A stretch of DNA of 15,716 nt, from NCBI GenBank assembly GCA_041493035.1, contig JBGPYB010000112.1:1-15716 (forward strand), written 5' to 3'. Source of the stretch: JBGPYB01 sp041493035 (GTDB taxonomy: Bacteria; Acidobacteriota; Vicinamibacteria; Fen-336). The notes beneath the pieces were generated by a model. The model worked only from the letters and a program-made list of their open reading frames with translations. It was not told the origin of the DNA and did no database searches. Position numbers and translations under genes: made by a program. Positions 7,325-15,716 of the stretch are shown piece by piece. Positions within the stretch are counted from its first letter, which is position 1. Each line of letters starts with the position of its first letter.

Positions 7325-8263
7325 TTAAGGGACGAGCAGCGAGCGCAGGCGCTCGAGGTCGATGTTGCCCCCTGAAACCACACAAACGACGCGGCCCGCG
7401 CCGGCCTTGCCCGAGAGCGCACACGCGACCGGGCAGGCCCCGGCCCCCTCTGCCACGATGCGGTTGCGCTCGGCGAGCAGGCGCATGGCGGCGGCGACCT
7501 GGTCGAGCGACGCCACGAGCGCGCCGGCAAGGGCGGCGCGGCCCCGCTCGAACATGTTCGGGAAGACCGTCTTGCTGCCGATCCCGTCCACGAACGACGG
7601 CCGGTAGTCCACCACCCGCGGTTCGCCCGCCGCCAGCGCGACGGAGAACGGCGCCGCGGTCTCGACTTCAGCCGCGTAGATCGGGCACCCGGGCTTGCGA
7701 ACGCGAACCGCGGCCGCGATGCCGCAAGCGAGTCCACCCCCGCCCCATGGAACGACGATGGCCTCGACAGTCGGGAGGTCCTCGAGGATCTCGAGACCGA
7801 TGGTGCCGTTGCCGGCCATCACGTCGGGATCGTCGAAGGCGTGGATGAAGGTCGCATCGACACCCGGATAGCCGCGCGACTCGAAGGCCTGCCACCAGCG
7901 CTCGAAGGACACGCGAATCACCCGGCCTCCGAGCCGCTCGACGGCGGCGATCTTCGTGGCGGGCGCTGTGTCGGGAGCGACCACCGTGCATGGCACGCCG
8001 AGGCGGCGGGCGCAGAAGGCCACACCCTGGGCCATGTTGCCGGCGGACGCGGTGAGCACGCCGCGCGCCAACGCTTCCGTGGGCAGTCGCGCCATCGCGT
8101 TGGCCGCCCCGCGGATCTTGAAGGAGCCGATCGGCTGAAGGTTCTCGAGCTTCAGGTAGATCTCGGCGGGCGCTTCCGCATTGAGCCGGACCAGCGGGGT
8201 GCGAATGGCCGCGCCCCGGATGCGCTCGCGTGCGGCTTCGATCTCGGCGAGAGTGGGTATCAC
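7325..8263 (-). CDS. PLP-dependent threonine/serine dehydratase-like enzyme (fold type II)
   Basis: The protein has 312 aa. GSFKIRG (46-52) carries the PLP-binding Lys49; SAGNMAQG (73-80) corresponds to the family's SSGNHAQG. GGGGL (174-178) is the phosphate-binding loop and SGGN (297-300) closes the cofactor site. There is no C-terminal ACT regulatory domain, so it resembles short catabolic threonine/serine dehydratases, serine racemases or EutB-type enzymes rather than full-length IlvA. Dehydratases of this type deaminate L-threonine or L-serine to a 2-oxo acid plus ammonia; the substrate here is not decided. The start is GTG at 8263, overlapping the xerD stop by four bases (GTGA), so translation is probably coupled to xerD. 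The GNMAQG variant (Met for His) may affect substrate choice. Confidence 0.87.
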   Translation of the reverse strand: MIPTLAEIEAARERIRGAAIRTPLVRLNAEAPAEIYLKLENLQPIGSFKIRGAANAMARLPTEALARGVLTASAGNMAQGVAFCARRLGVPCTVVAPDTAPATKIAAVERLGGRVIRVSFERWWQAFESRGYPGVDATFIHAFDDPDVMAGNGTIGLEILEDLPTVEAIVVPWGGGGLACGIAAAVRVRKPGCPIYAAEVETAAPFSVALAAGEPRVVDYRPSFVDGIGSKTVFPNMFERGRAALAGALVASLDQVAAAMRLLAERNRIVAEGAGACPVACALSGKAGAGRVVCVVSGGNIDLERLRSLLVP

Positions 8264-9177
8264 GCGCGGGGATGGAATCGGTCATAGACGGCCCGCAGAC
8301 GCTCCCGTGACACGTGGGTGTAGATCTGGGTCGTGGAGATGTCGGCGTGGCCGAGCATCGCCTGGAGCGCGCGGAGGTCGGCGCCCCGCTCCAGAAGATG
8401 GGTCGCAAAGGAATGACGGAGGACGTGGGGCGTCAGGACCTTCTCGATCCCCGCCGTGACGGCGTGGCGGCGGACGATCTGCCAGAGCCCCATCCGCGTC
8501 AAACGGCCGCCGCGATGGTTCAGGAAGAGCGTCTCAGCCGCGCGCCCCCGGGCCAGAGTGCCACGCGCCCCGTCCAGGTACCGCCGCACCCAGTCGCACG
8601 CGGCCGTGCCCAGAGGGACAAGGCGTTCCTTTCGCCCCTTGCCGAAACAGGTCAGGAGCCCGACCTCGATGTCCACGTCGGCCGGCCGGAGGCCGATCAG
8701 CTCCGAGACGCGAAGCCCGGTTGCATACAACACTTCGAGGATCGCCCGGTCCCGGAGACCGAGATTCGTCTTGACGTCCGGTGCCGCCAGGAGGGCGTCG
8801 ACCTGGGTCGTGGACAGGTAGCGCGGGAGCGCGCTGAAGGACTTCGGCGCCTTCAGGTTCTCCATGGGGTCGGCCTCCAAGCGCCCCTCGCGGACGGCGA
8901 AGCGGAAGAGGCCGCGGACGCCGTGGACCGTGCGCGCGGCCGATCGCGGCGCCAACCCCGCGGCGCGCAGCGATTGGATGAACTCCGAGAGGTCCTGCTG
9001 GCGGAGTGCCAGAACGTCCTTTCGCCGCGCCGATGCGAATTCGTGCAGGCGCGCCAGATCCCGAGCGTAGGCGAGGAGCGAATTCTCGGCCAAGCCGCGC
9101 TCGACTCGCAGGTGATCGAGGTACTCTGCTTCGATCCCCTTGTTCGCGACCGCTCGCCGCCGGACGCGCTCCGCCAC
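8260..9177 (-). CDS. xerD: Tyrosine recombinase XerD/XerC (chromosome dimer resolution)
   Basis: The protein has 305 aa, the normal Xer length. The N-terminal SAM-like core-binding domain is at about 14-105 and the catalytic domain at about 115-300. All catalytic residues are present: R156 (ATGLRVSEL), K180 (FGKGRKERLVPL), H251 and R254 (HVLRHSFATHLL), H277 (LGHADISTTQIYTH) and nucleophile Y286. Xer recombinases act at the dif site with FtsK to resolve chromosome dimers. XerC versus XerD cannot be told apart here; D is the best guess. The start is the GTG at 9177, with GAGG 5 nt upstream, 8 bp after the murJ stop. The open frame continuing to 10224 is a shadow of murJ. There is no sign of a mobile element around it, so this is the housekeeping copy rather than a phage integrase. 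Confidence 0.92.
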   Translation of the reverse strand: MAERVRRRAVANKGIEAEYLDHLRVERGLAENSLLAYARDLARLHEFASARRKDVLALRQQDLSEFIQSLRAAGLAPRSAARTVHGVRGLFRFAVREGRLEADPMENLKAPKSFSALPRYLSTTQVDALLAAPDVKTNLGLRDRAILEVLYATGLRVSELIGLRPADVDIEVGLLTCFGKGRKERLVPLGTAACDWVRRYLDGARGTLARGRAAETLFLNHRGGRLTRMGLWQIVRRHAVTAGIEKVLTPHVLRHSFATHLLERGADLRALQAMLGHADISTTQIYTHVSRERLRAVYDRFHPRA

Positions 9178-9185
9178 CCCGTCCT

Positions 9186-10796
9186 CTAGACCGCGCGGCG
9201 CATTCGTACTGCGGCGGAGCGAAGGGCCGAGGCCTCGGGGATTCGCAACCCCAGGGCCGCCGCTCCGTACACCAGGACGCCCGCGGTGACGGGGATGAGC
9301 CCGGTGGCGACCTGGGCAACGAGCCCCCGGTGCCCGACCCACGACTCGACGAGCATGGAGGTTCCCAAGGCGGCTGCCGCCATCCCCAGGGACGCAAGAA
9401 TCATTCGGCCGAAGGCTCCGGGCGGAGCCTTCACCTCGGGTGCGCCGAGAGATCGACGCAGCCCGAGACTCAGAACGGCGGCGTTGACCCACGCTCCGAG
9501 GCTCGTTCCGAGGGCGACGCTCCGAAAGCCGAAAGACCGGAAGAAGACGAGATTCACCAGCAGGTTCGTCGCGACCGCCGCAGCGCTCGCGAGAAGTGGG
9601 ACGCGAGGCCACCCGAGGGCGTAAAAAGCGGGTGCCAACACCTTGACTGCGGTGTACGCCACGAGGCCGACGCTGTAGCAGGCGAGAGCCGCGGCCGTGC
9701 GCGCCGTGTTGTCGCCCTGAGCCGCGAAGGCCCCGCGCTCGAACAGCAGACGCACGATGGGAGTCGCCAAGACCAGCAGCCCCGCGGTCGCTGGGATCGT
9801 CAGGAACGCGAGCATCGAAACGGATTGCCGCAGCGTCCGCCTGAGGCCCTCCATGTCGCCAACGGCGGCATGGCGCGCGAGACCGCTCGTGGCCACCGTC
9901 CCAACCGCCACGCCGAAGATCCCGATGGGCAGGTACAGGATGCGGAAGGCGTAGCCGAGGCATGCCACGGCCCCGTTCTCGTACGACGCAAAGTAGCTGT
10001 TCACGAAGATGTTGATCTGGACCGCGGCGAGCCCGACTGTGGCGGGGGCCATGAGGGTTCCGATGCGCCTGAGCCCCGGATCTCGGGGAGCCCACTCGAG
10101 GGAAAAGCGCCAACCCGAGGCCCTGAGCCCAGGAAGCTGGACCAAGAACTGCGCCGCTCCGCCAAGGAGCGTTCCGATGGCCCAGCCGAACGCCACCTGG
10201 TCGAGGGGCAACCCCGACGCCCACAGCAAGGCTCCCCAGAGAATCGTCACGACGTTGAAGGTCGCGGGCGCGAACGCCGGAAGGCCGAATCGACCTTCGG
10301 CGTTCAGCATCCCCATGGCGACCGCGGCGAACGAGACGAGGGGAAGGAACAGCATCATGATCCGGGTGAGCCGGACTGTCAGCTCCGCCTTCCCCGGGAC
10401 GGCGTCGAACCCGGGTGCGAGCAGGGCGACGAGCGGCCCGGCTCCCACGATCCCGGCCACGACAACGAGGCCGAGAGCCACCGCGAGGAGGGTCATCAGC
10501 CGCGATGCCAACCGATGAGCTCCCGATCTCCCCTGCTCGACCAGGGCGCGAGCGTAGGTCGGAACGAACGCGGCGGACAAGGCACCCTCCGCCAGAAGGT
10601 CCCGGAGCAGGTTTGGGATACGGAAGGCGATCAGGAACGCGTCGGCATGGGGGCCGGCCCCGAGGAGGGCGGCCAAGACCTGCTCGCGCACGACGCCGAG
10701 GAGGCGAGAGACGAGGGTCAGGGAGGAAATGAGCCCCGCCGCCCGCAGCGACGAGCCCCGATTGGGCGACGCCTCTTCCTTGACCAAGGATGCCAC
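9186..10796 (-). CDS. murJ: Lipid II flippase MurJ
   Basis: The protein has 536 aa and many hydrophobic segments, consistent with a polytopic inner-membrane MVF-family flippase of about 14 helices. It moves lipid-linked peptidoglycan precursor (lipid II) across the inner membrane. Residues matching E. coli MurJ essential positions are visible: R31 and R37 (SRLLGVVRE, E. coli R18/R24), D52 (ADAFL, E. coli D39), R65 (PNLLRD, E. coli R52) and R285 (AFRILYLP, E. coli R270). The alignment was done by eye. The GTG start at 10796 has no good ribosome-binding site. It is divergent from rpsT with 78 bp between starts, and the candidate rpsT -35 lies inside the first murJ codons. xerD follows 8 bp after the stop. 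Confidence 0.95.
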   Translation of the reverse strand: MASLVKEEASPNRGSSLRAAGLISSLTLVSRLLGVVREQVLAALLGAGPHADAFLIAFRIPNLLRDLLAEGALSAAFVPTYARALVEQGRSGAHRLASRLMTLLAVALGLVVVAGIVGAGPLVALLAPGFDAVPGKAELTVRLTRIMMLFLPLVSFAAVAMGMLNAEGRFGLPAFAPATFNVVTILWGALLWASGLPLDQVAFGWAIGTLLGGAAQFLVQLPGLRASGWRFSLEWAPRDPGLRRIGTLMAPATVGLAAVQINIFVNSYFASYENGAVACLGYAFRILYLPIGIFGVAVGTVATSGLARHAAVGDMEGLRRTLRQSVSMLAFLTIPATAGLLVLATPIVRLLFERGAFAAQGDNTARTAAALACYSVGLVAYTAVKVLAPAFYALGWPRVPLLASAAAVATNLLVNLVFFRSFGFRSVALGTSLGAWVNAAVLSLGLRRSLGAPEVKAPPGAFGRMILASLGMAAAALGTSMLVESWVGHRGLVAQVATGLIPVTAGVLVYGAAALGLRIPEASALRSAAVRMRRAV

Positions 10797-10809
10797 TCGC
10801 TGCTAAACT
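10780..10809 (+). promoter_or_regulatory. Candidate extended -10 promoter for rpsT
   Basis: TTGACC (10780-10785) and TAAACT (10804-10809) are separated by 18 nt, and TGC precedes the -10. The -35 lies within the first codons of the divergent murJ gene, so occupancy could affect murJ expression. Transcription would start near 10816, about 58 nt before the rpsT GTG. Confidence 0.5.
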
Positions 10810-10832
10810 GTTGTTTTGCCGCCGTTACCAAG

Positions 10833-10853
10833 GCGCCGCACGGAGCGCGGCGC
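10833..10853 (+). promoter_or_regulatory. Stem-loop in the rpsT leader
   Basis: GCGCCGC (10833-10839) pairs perfectly with GCGGCGC (10847-10853) around a 7-nt loop. It lies 10 nt upstream of the Shine-Dalgarno GGAGGAG (10864-10870). S20 is known to autoregulate translation in E. coli; a comparable role here is inference. Confidence 0.4.
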
Positions 10854-10874
10854 GGCAGGATTGGGAGGAGTTGA

Positions 10875-11147
10875 GTGCTTCACCACGCATCGGCCCTGAA
10901 GCAGCAGAGGCAGGGCATCAAGCATCGCGCCCGCAACCGGAAGAACGCCTCTCTGGTCCGTGGACAGATCAAGAAGCTCCGCGACGCCCTCGCGAAGGGC
11001 GACGGGGAAACCGCCAAGAAGCTGTTGCCGGAGACCGTCGGCGCCATCGACAAGGCGGCCAAGAAGGGCGTCATCCACGACAATGCCGCCGCCCGTTACA
11101 AGAGCCGCCTCACCCGCAAGGTGAGCGCCCTCGCGTCCGCCCGCTAA
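10875..11147 (+). CDS. rpsT: 30S ribosomal protein S20
   Basis: The protein has 90 aa and is strongly basic with a helical pattern, matching S20, which binds 16S rRNA in the small subunit body. Family features are SALKQQRQ near 6-13 (S20 usually has SA-K-R-RQ), RNRKNASLVRGQIKKL at 20-35, and the C-terminal KKGVIHDNAAARYKSRLTRKV. The very N-terminus (MLHHA) differs from the common MANIKSA form. The start is GTG at 10875, supported by a perfect GGAGGAG 4 nt upstream. It is on the plus strand, divergent from murJ, and its stop is only 5 bp from the stop of the convergent holA. A leader hairpin and an extended -10 promoter are annotated upstream. Confidence 0.96.
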   Translation: MLHHASALKQQRQGIKHRARNRKNASLVRGQIKKLRDALAKGDGETAKKLLPETVGAIDKAAKKGVIHDNAAARYKSRLTRKVSALASAR

Positions 11148-11152
11148 CCCCC

Positions 11153-12130
11153 TCACGAGGCCCGGCAGGCCTCGACCACGGCCGCTGACAGGACAACGCG
11201 CGGCTCGCCTCCCGTCTTGAGGAGCCGGTCGGCGCGGCCAAACGCCCTCATGGCCCGTTTGAGGTCGGTCTCGGGCCAGAGGCCCGCCGCCGCCAGGACG
11301 TCGTCGACCTTGAAGGGCGGAATGCGCAGGCGAGCCGCCACGTCCTGGCGTCGCCCTCGCGAGGCGCCCAGCGCCCTCGCCCCGCGCACTTGCCGGAGCG
11401 CTCGGAACAAGGCTCCGAGTATCAGAATCGCGGACTCGCCCTCCTCCATCAGGCTGTCGGCCAGGGAGATCACCTCGGCCGCGCGGCGCGCCGAGAGCGC
11501 GTCCCCGACCCGGTAGAGGGGCGGGGCCAGGCCGCGACCGAGAACGGCCGATACCGTCTCGGCCGTGATCGGTCCCTTCCCGTCGGAGAAGGCCGAAAGC
11601 TTATCGATCTCTCCCATGAGGCGCCTCAGATCCTGCCCCACGCGTTCGAGCAGCTCGTCGAGAGCTTCCTCCCGCAGGACAAGGCGTCGCCGCAGGAGCT
11701 CCTGAGCCACGTAGGCTCGCAGGCTGCGCCCCTTGAGGGGCTCGACCTTCGTGACCTTCGCCTTCTCGGCGAGGCGCTTCCAAGCCACCTTCCGACCGTC
11801 GGGCTTTGCCGCGAGAAAGATCAGGATGACGTCGGGGTTGGGATCGTCGAGATAGGCGTCCAGGTCCTCCGGATCGCCCTTGATCGCCTCTGCGCCCCGC
11901 ACGACGACGGCGCGACGCGGGGAGAAGAGCGAGGACATGCGTGCCGAATCCAGAATGCGCCCCCAGGTGGTCTCGTCTCCCCGGAAGACCTGCACCGCGT
12001 CCCCGCGCTCCGCGCCCAGACTCTCGGCGAGGATGGCTTCGAGGCTCTCCTCGGCGCGGTACGAGTCGAAGCCCGCCTTGGCGTCACCGACGATGGCGTG
12101 GACCCCCTCCGAACGCCCGCGGCCCGCCAC
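11153..12130 (-). CDS. holA: DNA polymerase III delta subunit (clamp loader)
   Basis: The protein has 325 aa, near family length. HolA is the clamp-loader subunit that opens the beta sliding clamp. An N-terminal AAA-like region (about 10-140) includes the FSPRRAVVVRGAE stretch and DVILIFLAAKPDGRK, which match the RRLVVV and LVLE-like strands of the family. The middle region LRRRLVLREEALDELLERVGQDLRRLMGEIDKLSAF corresponds to the typical AL-LL---G-DL--L--EL-KL pattern. The C-terminal helical collar is at about 215-325. The start is GTG at 12130, two bases after the lptE stop. The leuS-lptE-holA order is a known conserved arrangement and supports the call, as the sequence itself is divergent. 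It ends 5 bp from the convergent rpsT. Confidence 0.9.
   Translation of the reverse strand: MAGRGRSEGVHAIVGDAKAGFDSYRAEESLEAILAESLGAERGDAVQVFRGDETTWGRILDSARMSSLFSPRRAVVVRGAEAIKGDPEDLDAYLDDPNPDVILIFLAAKPDGRKVAWKRLAEKAKVTKVEPLKGRSLRAYVAQELLRRRLVLREEALDELLERVGQDLRRLMGEIDKLSAFSDGKGPITAETVSAVLGRGLAPPLYRVGDALSARRAAEVISLADSLMEEGESAILILGALFRALRQVRGARALGASRGRRQDVAARLRIPPFKVDDVLAAAGLWPETDLKRAMRAFGRADRLLKTGGEPRVVLSAAVVEACRAS
11156..11174. terminator. Perfect 7 bp hairpin at the rpsT/holA convergence
   Basis: CGAGGCC (11156-11162) and GGCCTCG (11168-11174) form an uninterrupted stem with a 5-nt loop, beginning 9 nt after the rpsT stop and lying within the last codons of holA. It could stabilise or end rpsT transcripts. 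No T-tract follows on either strand, so it is not a textbook intrinsic terminator. Confidence 0.4.
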
Positions 12131-12132
12131 CG

Positions 12133-12671
12133 CTAGAACGCCTCGAGCATGGTCGCGACGAGAGTACGGGCGAACGACGCGGAAAGCCGCTCGATGACCT
12201 GGTCCTCGCGGTCGAAGAAGGTCGAGGAACTGTCCCCGACGTCGGACTCGTCGCGTGCCACCAGGGAGTCCGTCTCCCAGATCGATTCCAGGGCACCCAC
12301 CTTCTTGTATCGGACGCGAGCCGTCAGGATGAGGGCGTAGCGGCTCGCCTGAGTGGAGGCCGTGGTACCCGTCCCCTGTTGGCTGAAGCCGATGGGAATG
12401 GCCCGGTAGCTCAGGATCTCCCCGTCCACGACGGCATCGACGCCGGTCGTCTCTTGGACGACATCGAAGCGCCCCCGCTTCAGCAGCTCCTCGATCACCT
12501 TCTGGGTGATCTTCTGGTCGAGGCCCGGCTTTCCCGTCGCGTCCTTGAAGACGGGCACGCCGATGCGCTTGATGGTGGGGTCGACATTGATGCCTTTGCC
12601 CACGAGGGAGTAACCGCAGCCGCCAAGGTTCAGCAGGAGGCAGGCCGCGCCGATTGAAGCCGCCCGCGACC

Positions 12672-12675
<4 letters not shown>
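12133..12675 (-). CDS. lptE: LPS-assembly lipoprotein LptE
   Basis: The protein has 180 aa. The signal sequence ends in a clear lipobox LGGC with Cys20, followed by GYSL, the classic LptE mature start, so it should be anchored in the outer membrane. LptE plugs and chaperones the LptD barrel that inserts lipopolysaccharide in the outer leaflet. The family pattern of IKRIGVPVFKDATGKPGLDQKITQ (about 35-58) then GRFDVVQETTGVDAVVDGEI (68-87) is visible. Its ATG overlaps the leuS stop by four bases (ATGA), implying translational coupling. holA follows after two bases. The position between leuS and holA is the common location for lptE. Confidence 0.93.
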
Positions 12676-15143
<2,468 letters not shown>

Positions 15144-15164
15144 AAGTTGATGAGGGGAAAGCGG

Positions 15165-15195
15165 ATTTTAGCACAGCGGCCGGAGACGCCCCGAA
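15165..15195 (-). promoter_or_regulatory. Candidate extended -10 promoter for leuS operon
   Basis: On the minus strand, TGC-TAAAAT (15173-15165) is a strong extended -10, five of six in the hexamer. The -35 is weak: TTCGGG (15195-15190) at 19 nt. It lies in the 57 bp between the deacetylase stop and leuS, with 21 nt between the -10 and the ATG. It predicts a leader of about 15 nt lacking a ribosome-binding site. Confidence 0.45.
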
Positions 15196-15200
15196 CCGGC

Positions 15201-15716
15201 TCAGGCGTTGAGACTGGGCCAATACGGCGCGAACGCCCGCCGATGGCGATCGACGAGGGCCGAGGCCAGCGGCGTGGAAGGGCCCACTCCTCGGCCGGAC
15301 TCGACACCCTGAGCCAGAAGGGAGCCGACTACGGTCGCGGCGGAAGCCGCCATAGCCTCGAGGTCGTAGCCGCCTTCCAGGACCATGACGGTTCGTCCCT
15401 TCGCAGCGCCCGAAGCGGACCTGAGGCACGACGCTGCCACCGAGGCGAAGCCGCGTTCCGTGAGACGCATGCCGGCAAGGGGATCGGCCGCATGGGCATC
15501 GAAACCGGCCGAGACGAGAACGAGCTGCGGGTCATAAGCCGCCGCGATCGGCTCGGCGATTTCGCTGTAGAGCAGCCTATACTCGGCGTCGCCGCAGCCG
15601 GCAGGGAGAGGCAGGTTCACCGTGAAACCGCGCCCGGCTCCCTCCCCCACTTCGTCCGCCGCTCCGGTTCCTGGGTAGAAGGGAAACTCATGGGTCGACA
15701 GGTAGAGCACTCGCGG
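15201..15716 (-). CDS. Histone deacetylase-superfamily protein (partial, enters from right edge)
   Basis: About 171 C-terminal residues are present; the frame is open to the window edge, and the apparent GTG at 15710 is an internal valine. The text matches the class II/bacterial deacetylase fold: LYLSTHEFPFYPGTGA near residues 4-19, NLPLPAGCGD at 34-43, SAGFDAHAADPL at 69-80 with the metal-ligand Asp73, and the conserved LEGGYD near the C-terminus, whose Tyr stabilises the intermediate. The DVHHG metal motif lies outside the window. Bacterial members remove acetyl or other acyl groups from lysines, polyamines or acetoin-pathway targets; the substrate is unknown. It precedes leuS on the same strand, with a promoter in between. 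Confidence 0.85.
   Translation of the reverse strand, partial: PRVLYLSTHEFPFYPGTGAADEVGEGAGRGFTVNLPLPAGCGDAEYRLLYSEIAEPIAAAYDPQLVLVSAGFDAHAADPLAGMRLTERGFASVAASCLRSASGAAKGRTVMVLEGGYDLEAMAASAATVVGSLLAQGVESGRGVGPSTPLASALVDRHRRAFAPYWPSLNA

Noticed and set aside
8260..9177. XerD as a sign of a phage or integrative element
   Set aside because: It lies in a tight housekeeping cluster with murJ. No attachment repeats, tRNA or cargo genes are visible.
9178..10224. XerD frame extending far into murJ, suggesting a 654-residue recombinase
   Set aside because: Family length is about 300 aa and the GTG at 9177 has a Shine-Dalgarno sequence. The extension overlaps real murJ sequence.
15708..15710. GTG as the start of the deacetylase
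   Set aside because: The preceding codons keep the frame open to the window edge and the motif is an internal part of the deacetylase fold, so the gene is truncated by the window.

Overview
The window is a 15.7 kb, gene-dense, high-GC chromosomal segment from a Gram-negative (diderm) bacterium. Evidence for a diderm is an LPS-assembly lipoprotein (LptE), a lipid II flippase (MurJ) and several exported proteins. The runs leuS-lptE-holA and murJ-xerD, with rpsT beside them, resemble gene orders known from deltaproteobacterial, Methylomirabilota/Rokubacteria-like and Acidobacteriota genomes. The exact lineage cannot be fixed from sequence reading alone. Five of the thirteen genes appear to start with GTG. 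I see no IS element, prophage, CRISPR array, tRNA or rRNA.

Layout from the right edge (most genes are on the minus strand). A partial class II-type histone deacetylase-like gene (15201-15716) enters from the right edge. It is followed by the tightly coupled housekeeping operon leuS-lptE-holA (15143 down to 11153), with a 4 bp overlap and then a 2 bp gap. This operon collides tail to tail with rpsT (plus strand, 10875-11147), leaving 5 bp between the stop codons and a perfect 7 bp hairpin in holA's last codons. rpsT is divergent from murJ-xerD-PLP dehydratase (10796 down to 7325), whose last two genes overlap by GTGA. Next, an apparently leaderless promoter drives a small lipoprotein gene and probably a secreted amidohydrolase (7266 down to 5514). 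That unit converges on a secreted TPR/His-rich protein gene (plus strand, 3831-5492). The left end holds a class I methyltransferase, metK (SAM synthetase) and a membrane-anchored PHP-family phosphoesterase-like protein with an extra C-terminal domain (3672 down to 49).

Functionally this is mostly core biology: SAM synthesis and use, translation (LeuS, S20), replication (HolA), chromosome dimer resolution (XerD) and envelope building (LptE, MurJ). Mixed in is a small set of poorly characterised exported proteins (PHP protein, TPR protein, amidohydrolase, lipoprotein). I do not see a clear new defence or mobile system. The observations most worth checking are small cis-regulatory structures: a Shine-Dalgarno-masking hairpin, a leaderless promoter, a shared hairpin between convergent genes, and a recurrent extended -10 (TGCTA) promoter form. 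The uncharacterised exported proteins are the other targets.
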